From CAZADH01 sp964483805 (GTDB lineage: Bacteria > Muiribacteriota > Ozemobacteria > Ozemobacterales > Ozemobacteraceae): a stretch of 29,113 nt of DNA. The DNA lies in assembly GCA_964483805.1 (NCBI GenBank), contig CAZADH010000040.1:1-29113 (forward strand). Reading direction: 5' to 3'. Every line of letters begins with the position of its first letter. Positions within the stretch are counted from its first letter, which is position 1. Below are positions 6,774 through 16,055 of the stretch, piece after piece. The position numbers and the translations under genes are program-made. The notes below the pieces were generated by a model. It was not told the DNA's origin and searched no databases. It saw only the letters and a list, made by a program, of their open reading frames with translations.

Positions 6774-8945
6774 TCAGACCACGCAATCGGCGAACAGGCG
6801 CATGTGGAAGCCGGGGTTGCGGTGCACGTATTCGCGCAGATCGGCACGAGAAACCGAGTAGAGCTGCACCGGGTCGAGCGCCTTGAACGTGAGTCCCTTG
6901 GCCTCATCGGGGTGGAAGAACGCCTTGAGGCCCAGGAACCCGCCGCGCGCGATCACCGCCACCCGCCGCCCGCCTTCCAGCGCTTCGACCGTGCCCTCTT
7001 TGACGACGTAGACCTGGTGCGCGGTGCCGCGGTCGAGCGCAATCGCTTCACCGGCGGCAAACGGAGTGTCGACCGACTTGAGAATGCCGTGCAACAGCGT
7101 GCGCTGAGAAGCCGTGAGGCCGCGAGCGACCGGGTTACACATGAGCGTGTCGCGCATGTCGGCGTTCTGCAGCAAAGCAATCTGCCGCAAGAGCTGCTCG
7201 GCCTCGGTACCGCGGATCAGATCCATCATCTCGTCTTTCGGTATGGACAACACGCGGGCCTCCGAGCGAGCGACCGCCGACGCGGTGCGGGTCTCTTCCA
7301 TGAAGAGACTCTTCTCGCCGAAGAACCCGCCGACACTGTAGGTGGTGAGAACCCGGTCGCCCACCACGATATCGACAGCGCCGCTCAGCACCACGAGGAA
7401 AGCGTCGCCGGGATCGCCCTGCTTGAACAGGGTTTCGCCCGCATGCAGCGCGCGAACCCGCGCGTACAACAACAACTGGCGCATCCGCGAAAACGGCAGG
7501 TTGTCGAAAATGTCGATGCGGTTCAACCCATCGACGACCGAGATTGCCTCTTCATGCGGCCGCGGTTCGGTCGTCAGCACGATCGTGTTGTCGAGCCCGG
7601 TGGGCGCCACGCGCAGGCCGCTGTCGGCGGGAATCGTCTTGGGGTCGATATGCACGAGGAAGGTGCGCTGCCGCACATCCGCCGGAAGCGTGCACAGATA
7701 CGACATCGGCGTGTGCAGCGGCGGAATCCCCGCCTCGTGCACCACGACGTCGCGATCCCACGGCAGATTCACGAGGCTGTCGCGCCGTCCCGCCGACACG
7801 ATCCCCTGCTCGTGGAGTTTGCCGATGAACTGCGGTTCGGCCATCGTGTCGGAACTGTAGATCAGGCTCTTGTCGCCGAGGAAGGCCTGAATGCCGATCG
7901 TCGGGATCGAATGCAGCGTGTAGTGGAACTGGAACCGCGCCTGGTCGATGAGCATGGGCTTGCCAATCGTGATCGGGTAGAAGCGCACGAGACGCTCGAG
8001 TTGCGTTTCGGTCAAACCCGTCAGCGCCGCCGATTTGCGCAGGAAACTGCGGTATATCGTTGGCGTCGTATACAGGTTGATCTTGCCTTCCTGCAGGATC
8101 TTCTGCAGCGTGCCCGCGTCGTGATCGGCGTGACAGTGCGTGAGCACGACCTTGTCGATCAACTTGGGGCTGACGCCGAGCCGGAGCAGATCACCGACCG
8201 TGCCGACGGGCGGATCGACGGCGATACCGCGGCGGTTGACCCAGAACACCATGCCCGAGGTGCGGCCGTCGGGATTGAACCCATGGCTCGACCCGAGAAT
8301 GGTGATGCCAAACACCGGCGGCTTGAAGTCGAGCGAGTAGTCGGGCTCGACGGCCGGCGTCTCGATGATCGGAACGTCGGCCGGAATGCTCGCCACGACC
8401 TGCTCACCGTCAAGAATTGACAATAATCCGTCGGGTTCGCGACGCACTGCAAACCCAGCAAACGCGGCCACACCGTTCGCGTCGAACTCGACCAGATCGA
8501 CGAGATCATCGAGTTCGAGCAGACCGTTTCTGGCACCCGGAACGCGGCGGAAGAAATCGAGTTCTTTGCGCAGGTCGGGAAAGTCGGGCGACGCGCTGCC
8601 GAGAGCGAACTCACCGGAAACGTCGAACGAAGCCGGGCCGAACAGCGCTTCGGACAAGACGCGAACGATGCGATCTCGCTGTTCATGGGTGCAAACAATA
8701 CGCGTGCGGCTCTTCTTGATGAAGAAGTGGTAATAGATGGGAAACTCGACGTCCGCCGTGGCGATCCCCGCCTCGAAATCGAATGTTTGCCGCGGAATGA
8801 TGTACGTGTGCGGCACGCCACCTTCCATGCGCATCGTGTCCTTGATGGTCTCGGGCGGACAGCCCAGTTGCAGATTGCCCCGCGCAGTCTTGACCAGAAG
8901 TCCGCCGCGGAGCAGACGGGTAAACCCGCTCCCTTGATTACCCAT
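6774..8945 (-). CDS. Metallo-beta-lactamase-fold hydrolase with two C-terminal cNMP-binding domains
   Basis: A 723-aa cytoplasmic protein. Residues 1-205 are an N-terminal region I do not recognise. Residues about 208-460 are an MBL fold with the metal motif THCHADHDAG (His270, His272, Asp274, His275), further ligand candidates His345 (YTLHSIPT), Asp366 (IYSSDT) and His403/His411. Residues about 478-575 are a cyclic-nucleotide-binding domain with a good phosphate-binding cassette, FGEKSLF then TRTASAVA (Glu543, Arg553). Residues about 615-715 are a second cNMP-like domain whose cassette (GFLGLKAFF) lacks the Glu/Arg pair and probably does not bind nucleotide. A ribosome site (AAGGGGGAA) precedes the ATG. 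Some MBL-fold enzymes are cyclic-nucleotide phosphodiesterases, others hydrolyse RNA, lipids or thioesters; which applies is unknown. It diverges from the FecR operon and shares the neighbourhood with a class III cyclase, so cAMP is the likely ligand. Confidence 0.9.
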   Translation of the reverse strand: MGNQGSGFTRLLRGGLLVKTARGNLQLGCPPETIKDTMRMEGGVPHTYIIPRQTFDFEAGIATADVEFPIYYHFFIKKSRTRIVCTHEQRDRIVRVLSEALFGPASFDVSGEFALGSASPDFPDLRKELDFFRRVPGARNGLLELDDLVDLVEFDANGVAAFAGFAVRREPDGLLSILDGEQVVASIPADVPIIETPAVEPDYSLDFKPPVFGITILGSSHGFNPDGRTSGMVFWVNRRGIAVDPPVGTVGDLLRLGVSPKLIDKVVLTHCHADHDAGTLQKILQEGKINLYTTPTIYRSFLRKSAALTGLTETQLERLVRFYPITIGKPMLIDQARFQFHYTLHSIPTIGIQAFLGDKSLIYSSDTMAEPQFIGKLHEQGIVSAGRRDSLVNLPWDRDVVVHEAGIPPLHTPMSYLCTLPADVRQRTFLVHIDPKTIPADSGLRVAPTGLDNTIVLTTEPRPHEEAISVVDGLNRIDIFDNLPFSRMRQLLLYARVRALHAGETLFKQGDPGDAFLVVLSGAVDIVVGDRVLTTYSVGGFFGEKSLFMEETRTASAVARSEARVLSIPKDEMMDLIRGTEAEQLLRQIALLQNADMRDTLMCNPVARGLTASQRTLLHGILKSVDTPFAAGEAIALDRGTAHQVYVVKEGTVEALEGGRRVAVIARGGFLGLKAFFHPDEAKGLTFKALDPVQLYSVSRADLREYVHRNPGFHMRLFADCVV

Positions 8946-9084
8946 GGTTTCCCCCTTCGAACTCGAGCATCGATATCACCCGCGTCATGATACACGATTC
9001 ATCTTGCGCGAACACACCGCAGCCCGCAAAACCCGCGTACACCCGAGCGCATCGCCCCCAGCCACGGCGATCTGTCAATCCGGT

Positions 9085-9113
9085 TGCTTGTTTGGCAGGG
9101 TTTTGCCATACTA
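9085..9113 (+). promoter_or_regulatory. Candidate promoter with 5-6-5 dyad operator upstream of the FecR operon
   Basis: In the 278-bp divergent interval 8946-9223, TTGCTT (9085-9090) and CATACT (9108-9113) are spaced 17 bp as -35 and -10. Between them lies TGGCA-N6-TGCCA (9094-9109), a perfect 5-6-5 dyad of the same geometry as CRP/FNR-family sites, although not the TGTGA/TCACA sequence. A dyad in the spacer would favour repression. The hexamers are weak matches. Confidence 0.27.
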
Positions 9114-9223
9114 CCGTCTGCAAAATTGCGCGAGATTACTGTGGAGAGTGCCCCCAAACGTGTCAACGCGGCGTACCCCCTCGGTTCGTTTCATGCTCCA
9201 GTGCCGGCTTCGGTCGGTTTCCG

Positions 9224-10924
9224 ATGAATAGCCGCGACCGTCGCGGTCGTCCGACAACCGGCAGTGTCGGCGCTATCCTCGTGCACGCGGTGCTGGTCGC
9301 GGCGCTGATTTTCACCGCTTCCGCCGTCCATGCGGCCGACTCCGGGGCCCGGTTCTCTGCGATTTCCGGGCAGGTCGAGGTCCGACCCAACGCCGACGAA
9401 GAAGGATGGAACTTCGCGAGTTTCGAGACCGTGCTCAATCTCGAAGACCATGTGCGCACCGGCGAAGATTCAACCGCGGTGCTGGCGTTCCCCGACCTGA
9501 GCACCTTCGCCTTGAAGCCCGATTCCGAGATCGTCATTGCCACACCGAGAGAAAAAAGCAGCAAGATCCGGCTCCTGGCCGGCGATCTGTGGGTCAACGT
9601 CAAGAAGGTCGCCGAGGGCGGTTCGATGGAAGTCGAAACCAATCAGACCGTCGCGGCGATCAAGGGCACCACCCTCACCTTCCGGTTCGTGCATGGCGTC
9701 GATGAGATTCGCGTGGTGCGCGGCCGCATCGAGATCTTCCTCAAATCGAGCGGCGAAACGATCACGGCCAAAGAGGGCCAGAGCGTGAAGCTCCTGGCCG
9801 GGGGTCGCGTCGAAGTGGGCACGTGTGATCCCAAGAAAATTCACCAGCAATGGAAGAAAGACCTCGAGAAGATCGCCGACGCGGTCGAACTCGGACGGGT
9901 CCCGGAACTTCTGCAACGCAATGAGGAAGCGCAGAAGAACGGCTTGCGGGACCTGCAGGAAGCGCAGCGGCGCTTGACCAGCATCGCCAGCCCGACCGCG
10001 CAAGATGTTGAAGACTACACGAAGGCAGCCGAACGATTGCAATCGGTTCTCGTCGAACATCGGTTGTTGCTCGACGGACTCGGTCGGCGCATCACCGTTG
10101 CCCTGAACAATCCGGATCTGCCGGCGGCAGAACGCGAGGGGCTGGTGCGCATTCGCAGCCAAATCACGAGCAGCCAGGCGACCCAGCGGACCAATCAGGC
10201 CCAGCTCGACCCGCTGGTCACAGCGGGTGTGGCGCGCGGGCCGTCGTCGACTGCCGATGCGGGCGAGGCCGATCGCTTCGTGACCGACATGGGTAGGGTG
10301 TTCGCCGACGTCGACGCTCTGCTCGCCGAAGTGGCCAACAATCCTGCGGGCCGCAGTCAGGACTGGTTCGCCGATGCGTCGCAACGGTGTTCCGAGGCCG
10401 GCGACCGTCTCGCGCAATCCGCCGAAGAGACGTCGCGACTGCTCACGATGTTCCCACAGCATGCCGGTCTCCAGGCGCTGCCCAAGCGGATCGCGTCTTA
10501 TCAAACCCGCCTTGCCGCGCAGAGCCGCACCCTCACAGTGGTCACCATCGACGCGAGCGTGCTGACCGAGATGACCGAGAACGAGGAAGCGATGGCCCAG
10601 GCCATCTTCGATATGGATGCGCAAATCGATGCCTATGATGCGATCGTACCGCGCTCGCCGGCCGACACCCAGCGTTTACAAGCCTCGTTGCGCATTCTCG
10701 ACCGCTTCACGCGGGCCCGCAAGGAATACGAGAAGAGCCAGCGGCTCTACAACTCGATCACGCGAGCCGCGGCGGGTCAGAAGTACCAGACCCGAGAACA
10801 GCTCGACCTCGAAACCACGTTCACCCGCCTGTCGAACACGTCCCAGCAACTCGGCATTGTCACCGAACGTCTGAAGGGCCGGGTGTCCGAACTCGAGGGC
10901 CAGCTCGGGCCGCTCCTGAGGTAG
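9224..10924 (+). CDS. FecR-domain periplasmic protein with long helical C-terminus
   Basis: A 566-aa protein if started at ATG 9224, which places a Sec signal at residues 16-37 (HAVLVAALIFTASAVHA-AD). Earlier in-frame starts (8987) would bury the signal behind 79 residues. Residues about 40-200 form the FecR-type beta domain: the strand-rich EDHVRTGEDSTAVLAFPD, then KIRLLAGDLWVNV, then VETNQTVAAIKGTT and EIRVVRGRIEIF. Residues about 205-566 are almost wholly helical and charged, with heptad-like coiled-coil stretches. It lacks the transmembrane anti-sigma N-terminus of classical FecR, so it is the exported FecR-domain type found beside CHASE2 cyclases rather than a siderophore anti-sigma regulator. 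It is the first gene of a three-gene operon; the next gene starts 4 bp after its stop. Confidence 0.86.
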   Translation: MNSRDRRGRPTTGSVGAILVHAVLVAALIFTASAVHAADSGARFSAISGQVEVRPNADEEGWNFASFETVLNLEDHVRTGEDSTAVLAFPDLSTFALKPDSEIVIATPREKSSKIRLLAGDLWVNVKKVAEGGSMEVETNQTVAAIKGTTLTFRFVHGVDEIRVVRGRIEIFLKSSGETITAKEGQSVKLLAGGRVEVGTCDPKKIHQQWKKDLEKIADAVELGRVPELLQRNEEAQKNGLRDLQEAQRRLTSIASPTAQDVEDYTKAAERLQSVLVEHRLLLDGLGRRITVALNNPDLPAAEREGLVRIRSQITSSQATQRTNQAQLDPLVTAGVARGPSSTADAGEADRFVTDMGRVFADVDALLAEVANNPAGRSQDWFADASQRCSEAGDRLAQSAEETSRLLTMFPQHAGLQALPKRIASYQTRLAAQSRTLTVVTIDASVLTEMTENEEAMAQAIFDMDAQIDAYDAIVPRSPADTQRLQASLRILDRFTRARKEYEKSQRLYNSITRAAAGQKYQTREQLDLETTFTRLSNTSQQLGIVTERLKGRVSELEGQLGPLLR

Positions 10925-10928
10925 GCCA

Positions 10929-12488
10929 ATGAATTCGATCACCCCACCGCGTTTCCGCCTGGCCGTTGTGTCGGCTGTTATTGTTCTCGTATTGCTCGCT
11001 CCGTGCCCTGTCCTGGCCGTGGATTCCGCGAGCACCACGGGGCAATCCGGGTCGTCGACGAACGACAATCGCGTGCGCCTGACCGGCACGTTCCAGCTCG
11101 ATCTCATGAATCGCAACGAGTTTTTCCGCGATCAAGACCGGGCCCTGCCGAACAACTTTTCGAAAATGAAGCTCGCCCTCGAATACACGTTCGACCCGAA
11201 GAACAAGCTGCTTCTCGAAGATCAGGCGATTCGCCGGCGTCGCAACGAGCTGGTGCAAGAGAACTATCTGACGCTGAAATTCGAGCGGTTTCATTCCCCT
11301 GCGACGGTCTTCACCATCAAAGATGTTTACAACACCAGCGATTATCCTGAAAACAGAATCAAAGACTACCGCGACAATCTGATCGAGGCCTCGCTCGCTC
11401 GCAAAGAAAATGACTGGGATCGCCGCTACACGCTCAGCTTTGAGAAGCGCTCGTATCCGCAATTCAGCCGGGCCGATTACAACCAGAGCCGGCTTTTTCA
11501 TGAGGGCACCCATGCAATTCGCGGTGGCACTCTCTTCGGTTCGCTCGATCTGAGCCGGCGCGATCACGGGGTATCGGGGTTTCTCGATTACCGCGACACC
11601 ACCATGACCTTGAGCTTCAATCGCGCGTACCCCGGCAACAAGAGCGATCTGACGGTGAGCGACACCCACTCGACCCGCCGCTACGAGCAAGAAGAGGTCA
11701 ACCTCTTCCGCGCCACCTACTGGGACAACCAGTTCTCGGTCCGCTATGAGCTGCCCACCACGAAAATGCTGTCGTGGGTTTTCGAGGGCGAGCACCTGCG
11801 GCGCCAGTATCCGAGTGACATACTTCGTGGTTACGGGCAGCAAAGCCTCACGACCACGGCACGCTACAGCCCGAACCGGCAGACCCGCACCCGGTTCAGC
11901 CACCGGTACATCAACAACGACGAAGAGAGCCGGGAACAGGCCAATCGCAACCATCTGCTCACCGGCATGTGGGAACGCCAGATCGCGCAGCGCTGGAAGG
12001 TGCGCCTCGAAGAGTCGCTCCACCGCCGCTTCGCGTCGCTCGATGGCCTGCTCGATTTCCACGAGCAGAACAGCATCGGCAAGATCACCTGGCAGGCCCC
12101 GTCGAAAGTCGAACTGAGCGTGCAGGGCGACGTTCTGGACCGTATTTACAATGCATTGCATTTCTCGGATTACCGCATCAGTCGTGCCGGCATTGTGGCC
12201 GCGTACGTGAAGCCGGGTGTCTTCGACTGGCAACTCGAACAGTTCTTCCGCACCTTCTCGCATCGGAACGGCCGCAACGTGGCCACCGACTGGATTCGCG
12301 AAACCCAGCCCGTGTTCAACTTCCGCTACAACATCAAAATCGATAAGAACCTGCGCTTCGGGCTGCAGGTGCGACGCGAGAAAACCTACTTCCGCACCTT
12401 CGATCCCCTGTCCCTCGACATGCTGTGGGACTTCACCCGCCCGGTGGACCTCTCCGAGTACACCGGCAGTCTCGAATACACGTTCTGA
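10929..12488 (+). CDS. Outer-membrane beta-barrel protein
   Basis: A 519-aa protein. Residues 10-30 are a signal peptide (LAVVSAVIVLVLLAPCPVLA). The mature chain is made of alternating polar/aromatic strands with Arg/Asp/Asn-rich turns throughout (for example TGTFQLDLMNRNEFF and RYTLSFEKRSYPQF). It ends in TGSLEYTF, the C-terminal aromatic signature recognised by the BAM machinery. No plug or TonB-box domain is visible. It begins 4 bp after the FecR gene, with the GAGGTAGG ribosome site overlapping that gene's stop, so the two are co-translated. It probably forms the outer-membrane pore or anchor of the FecR/CHASE2 locus; transported substrate unknown. No family name can be given from sequence alone. 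Confidence 0.8.
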   Translation: MNSITPPRFRLAVVSAVIVLVLLAPCPVLAVDSASTTGQSGSSTNDNRVRLTGTFQLDLMNRNEFFRDQDRALPNNFSKMKLALEYTFDPKNKLLLEDQAIRRRRNELVQENYLTLKFERFHSPATVFTIKDVYNTSDYPENRIKDYRDNLIEASLARKENDWDRRYTLSFEKRSYPQFSRADYNQSRLFHEGTHAIRGGTLFGSLDLSRRDHGVSGFLDYRDTTMTLSFNRAYPGNKSDLTVSDTHSTRRYEQEEVNLFRATYWDNQFSVRYELPTTKMLSWVFEGEHLRRQYPSDILRGYGQQSLTTTARYSPNRQTRTRFSHRYINNDEESREQANRNHLLTGMWERQIAQRWKVRLEESLHRRFASLDGLLDFHEQNSIGKITWQAPSKVELSVQGDVLDRIYNALHFSDYRISRAGIVAAYVKPGVFDWQLEQFFRTFSHRNGRNVATDWIRETQPVFNFRYNIKIDKNLRFGLQVRREKTYFRTFDPLSLDMLWDFTRPVDLSEYTGSLEYTF

Positions 12489-12515
12489 GTGCGTGACAGT
12501 GTGAGGAGCGATGGC

Positions 12516-15500
12516 ATGAAACGGTCCCGGAACATCGGCGTCCTTTTGCTCCTGGCAGTGTTGAGCATCTCCTCGATCAACTGTGGCGGTGGCGGCGGCG
12601 GTGGCGCCGGCATGCCGGCGACGCAGGCGACCGATGGTCCTGCCATCACGGCCGCCGTTCGCAGCTTTGTCCAGGCGCTCGGCTCCCGCGATCAGAGCCG
12701 GCTGCGGCCGTTCCTTTCGCAGAAACTGCTCGCCGCCAACGGTGGCCCGGGCGTTCTCAGCACGCTACTGGTCTGGGATTTCGGCGCGCGCATCGGCGAT
12801 GCGGCCGACGACCAATCGTATGTATTCAATATTGCAGACGGCGCCATCTATCAGCCGTCGTCGAGCCTGGCCGAGGTGACCTCGACGTTTCAGGCCCGCA
12901 ACGGCGACCGCCTGACCGTGGTGTTCGAGATGGGCAAGGAGTCGGGCGCCTGGCTGATCGAAGGACTCCGCCTCACCGTGGCGCCCGGGGGTTCGTATCT
13001 GTTGTCGGAGTATTGGCCGCTGGCCGACGGCAACTATTGGGATTACCTGCGCGCCGACCCGGCGACGCCCGACGTGGCGAGTTACGTCCGCCGCGCCGTT
13101 GCCGGCCCCGCGCAGTCGCTCGACGGCGTCACGGTGTTCGCGCTGCCGGAATCGCTGCTCACCACGGTACTGCCCGGCCTGCGCGGAGCGCCGCGGCCCC
13201 AGGTGGCGCCGGGCGTGGCCACGGCCGCCGAGTATTGGGGATCGCTGACCGGTCTTGCCTACTACCAGGTGCCCGAGTTCGACATCGGCAAACCGATTTC
13301 GCTTCTGACCGCTTCGTTGCAGGCGGGCGACGTGAGCGCCGCGACCTTCACCCGCCTCGTCGCCGGGTCACCCGTGACCTACGGTTTCACTGCCGAGGTC
13401 GGTACCCCGGAGCTCGTCACCACCCAGGTCAGTGGTTTTCTGGCGTTGCCAATCACCCTGCGCGCAACGCGAACCGATACCGCCAACCCGACGCTGAACG
13501 AAACGCGCAAAACCGTGCTCCACCTGGCGCAAGGGGTCGGGCCGGTGAGCCGCGTCGAGTACGAGCCCAATAGCGAATCAACCATTCGCAAAAGAGAAAC
13601 TCTCGTCGAAGCGCGCGTCAACGGCCGCGCATTCACCATTCCCAACACCGGGCCCCCAGCGGTCACGAACGTCAGGGTGGTGGGCGGCGCCGGTGACATC
13701 CGCATCACCTATGACCTCGCTGATCCTGACAACCAGCCGTGTTCGCTGGCGTTCGCGTATTCACGCGATGGCGGCACGACCTGGACAACATCGACCAACG
13801 TCGCCGGCGCCGTGGCCGGGGTGCGCCCCGCGAGCAACCTGAGTCTGCTCTGGCGCTCGGTCAGCGACTTTCCGACCGATCAACCGACCGTGGCGGTGCG
13901 CATCACCCCCGACAACGGATCGGGGGGCACCGCCGGGGTATCGGCAGTGTTCGCCGTTCTCAACGACAGCGTCGCGCCCACGGTCACGCAGTTTCAGCCG
14001 GCCAACGGCGCGGTTGCCGTCGCCCGTGCCAGCAACCTCGTGCTGACCTTCTCGAAGCCTGTGGTCAAGGGGACCGCGGGCACGATCACCCTCACCCGCA
14101 CGACCGACAACAGCGTGTTCGCGAGCCTGCCGATCGCCGACCCGCGCATCAGCATCAGCAGCCAGACCGTGACCATCGACCCGGTCGCCGACCTCGAGTT
14201 GGCCACGAGCTACGACGTGACGATTTCGGCGACCTGTTTCGTCGATACGGGCGCGCGCCCGTACGCGGGCATCGCCGCCCCCGGAGTCTGGCGCTTCACC
14301 TCGGCCGACGATGCGCCGCCCACGCTGGTGACCCGCCAGCCCGTCGACGACGCCACTGGGGTGGCCACCAATGCGGTTCTCGTCATGACCTTCAACGAAC
14401 CCATCACCCGCGGGACCAGCGGCAACGTGGTCATTCGCAAAACGACCGACGACTCGGTGTTCGAGACCATCCCGGTCACCGACACCGCCCGGGTCACGAT
14501 CGCCGGCACCCAGGTCACGATCGACCCGACCGGGGTTATGCAAACGCTTACGGGGTATTACGTTCAGGTTGCCAGTGCCTGTTTCCAGGACGGCAGCGGC
14601 AACCTCTTTGCCGGCATCGCCGACACCACCACCTGGAACTTCACCGTTATTGCCGCTCCTGTCGCTGGCGTCCCGCCCGTCGTGGCGAGTGTCGCCCCGC
14701 CGCATTTGACCGCCGGCGTAGCCACAACGACATCAATACTACGTATTACGTTCAACGAAAACATCGTTGCGGGGACCGCCTCCGGGGCAATCATCATTCG
14801 TCGGCTCAGCGACGACAGCGTGTTCCTGTCCGTCCCGATCGGTGATCTCCGCATCACGCTCGTCGGGCCGGCGGTCGAACTGAGTCCGGCTGCTCCGTTC
14901 GAACCGGTGACCGATTACTACGTGACGGTGACGCCGCAGTGCCTGCAGAATGCCACCGGCACACCCTTCCCCGGGATCACCGACTCGAGCACCTGGCGTT
15001 TCCGCACCGCCGATGCCGACCTGCCCACGGTCGCGAGCCGCCAACCCGCAGACAATGCTGTCGGCGTGGCCACCGATGCCAATCTGCTGCTCACATTCGG
15101 CGAGACCATCACCCGCGGGACCAGCGGCAACGTGGTCATTCGCAAGACGGCCGACAACTCGGTGTTCGAGACGATCCCGGTGACCGACAATGCCCGGGTC
15201 ACGATCGCCGGAACGCAGGTCACGATCGACCCGACAGGGGTGTTTCAAGACCTGACGGGGTACTACGTGCAGGTCGCGAGCACTTGTTTTCTGGATGCAA
15301 CCGGCAATTTCTACGTCGGCATTGCCGACACCACCTCATGGAACTTCACCGCCGCCGGCATCCCACCCGTCGTGGCGAACTTCGCCCCGCCGCACTTGAC
15401 CGTTGGCGTGGCCACGATGTCGATGCTGGGCATGATGTTCAACGAGAACGTCGTTGCCGGCCCCGTGGCCGGTGCGATCACTGTTTGCCGACTCAGCGAC

Positions 15501-16046
15501 GACAGCGTTTTCCTTTCCGTTCCGCTCGGTCCCCCCGCCATCATGCTCGGCGGACCGATGGTCGATTTCTTCCCGACAACACCTCTCGAGCCCTTGACTG
15601 ATTACTACGTGACGGTGACCCCGCAGTCTCTTCAGAATGCGTCCGGCGTGCCCTTTGCCGGCATCACCGGTTCGAGCACGTGGCGCTTCCGCACCGCCGA
15701 CGCCGACCTGCCGACGCTGGTGTCGGCGTCGCCGACCATGGGCGACCCCGGGGTTCTCGTGACCACCAATCTGGTGGCCACGTTCAGTGAGAACATCACC
15801 AAGGGCACCACGGGCACAGTAACGGTCTGGCGGATGATGGACAACACTGCCGTCGAAACCCTCCCGATCGGGAGCGCACGCATTACCACCTCGGGCAACA
15901 TGTTGACCATCGACCCGGTCGGCGATCTAACCGTGGACACCGGGTATTTCATCACCATCGACCCCGGCGCGCTTCAAGACGCCACGGGCAACCCGTTCGC
16001 GGGCATCGTCACCCCGTTCGACTGGGAGTTCATGACGGCGCCGTGA
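12516..16046 (+). CDS. Large lipoprotein with six tandem Ig-like (Big_5/SbsA-type) domains
   Basis: A 1176-aa protein. The ATG at 12516 is chosen over GTG 12489 because GAGGAG lies 8 nt upstream and the signal peptide then starts MKRSRNIG. A hydrophobic run ends in SSINC (Cys23), a relaxed lipobox followed by seven Gly, typical of surface lipoprotein linkers. Residues about 38-140 resemble an NTF2-like fold (AVRSFVQALGSRDQSRLRPF). Residues about 390-480 are an Ig-like domain with SLAFAYSRDGGTTW. Six Big_5-type domains then follow, starting at about 484, 600, 719, 836, 949 and 1065; each has the strand pair TFxExIxxGTxG, the core SVFxxxPxxDxRxTIxG and the end GITDSSTWRF. It is the third gene of the FecR operon, beginning 27 bp after the barrel gene. 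It probably forms a stalk on the outer membrane; ligand unknown. Confidence 0.85.
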   Translation: MKRSRNIGVLLLLAVLSISSINCGGGGGGGAGMPATQATDGPAITAAVRSFVQALGSRDQSRLRPFLSQKLLAANGGPGVLSTLLVWDFGARIGDAADDQSYVFNIADGAIYQPSSSLAEVTSTFQARNGDRLTVVFEMGKESGAWLIEGLRLTVAPGGSYLLSEYWPLADGNYWDYLRADPATPDVASYVRRAVAGPAQSLDGVTVFALPESLLTTVLPGLRGAPRPQVAPGVATAAEYWGSLTGLAYYQVPEFDIGKPISLLTASLQAGDVSAATFTRLVAGSPVTYGFTAEVGTPELVTTQVSGFLALPITLRATRTDTANPTLNETRKTVLHLAQGVGPVSRVEYEPNSESTIRKRETLVEARVNGRAFTIPNTGPPAVTNVRVVGGAGDIRITYDLADPDNQPCSLAFAYSRDGGTTWTTSTNVAGAVAGVRPASNLSLLWRSVSDFPTDQPTVAVRITPDNGSGGTAGVSAVFAVLNDSVAPTVTQFQPANGAVAVARASNLVLTFSKPVVKGTAGTITLTRTTDNSVFASLPIADPRISISSQTVTIDPVADLELATSYDVTISATCFVDTGARPYAGIAAPGVWRFTSADDAPPTLVTRQPVDDATGVATNAVLVMTFNEPITRGTSGNVVIRKTTDDSVFETIPVTDTARVTIAGTQVTIDPTGVMQTLTGYYVQVASACFQDGSGNLFAGIADTTTWNFTVIAAPVAGVPPVVASVAPPHLTAGVATTTSILRITFNENIVAGTASGAIIIRRLSDDSVFLSVPIGDLRITLVGPAVELSPAAPFEPVTDYYVTVTPQCLQNATGTPFPGITDSSTWRFRTADADLPTVASRQPADNAVGVATDANLLLTFGETITRGTSGNVVIRKTADNSVFETIPVTDNARVTIAGTQVTIDPTGVFQDLTGYYVQVASTCFLDATGNFYVGIADTTSWNFTAAGIPPVVANFAPPHLTVGVATMSMLGMMFNENVVAGPVAGAITVCRLSDDSVFLSVPLGPPAIMLGGPMVDFFPTTPLEPLTDYYVTVTPQSLQNASGVPFAGITGSSTWRFRTADADLPTLVSASPTMGDPGVLVTTNLVATFSENITKGTTGTVTVWRMMDNTAVETLPIGSARITTSGNMLTIDPVGDLTVDTGYFITIDPGALQDATGNPFAGIVTPFDWEFMTAP
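14313..15707 (+). repeat. Tandem duplication of a two-Ig-domain coding unit
   Basis: Unit A (14313-15020, Ig domains 2 and 3) and unit B (15021-15707, Ig domains 4 and 5) match domain for domain: 2 resembles 4 and 3 resembles 5 far more than either resembles its neighbour. A 40-bp stretch is identical at 14401-14440 and 15106-15145, and the flanking ~100 bp differ at only a few positions. This indicates duplication of a didomain, not of single domains. Confidence 0.85.
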
Positions 16047-16055
16047 CCGCCACAG

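Noticed and set aside
4765..6861. Long open frame (698 codons) on the plus strand
   Set aside because: It lies antisense to the aldo-keto reductase and the membrane protein gene, has Arg/His/Pro-rich low-complexity translation and no family pattern; such shadows are common in GC-rich DNA.
6804..8420. Long open frame (538 codons) on the plus strand
   Set aside because: Antisense shadow of the MBL-cNMP gene, whose motifs are all intact on the minus strand.
13761..14705. Minus-strand frame of 314 codons and a plus-strand frame (13739-14845) in the Ig repeats
   Set aside because: Shadow frames of the tandem Ig coding repeats; repetitive Gly/Asp/Arg translation.
14313..15707. CRISPR-like or other non-coding array
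   Set aside because: Repeat period is about 350/700 bp, in frame, and encodes Ig domains.
16047..16055. Terminator between the convergent lipoprotein and cyclase genes
   Set aside because: Only 9 bp separate the two stop codons and no hairpin is visible there; any terminator must lie within the coding ends.
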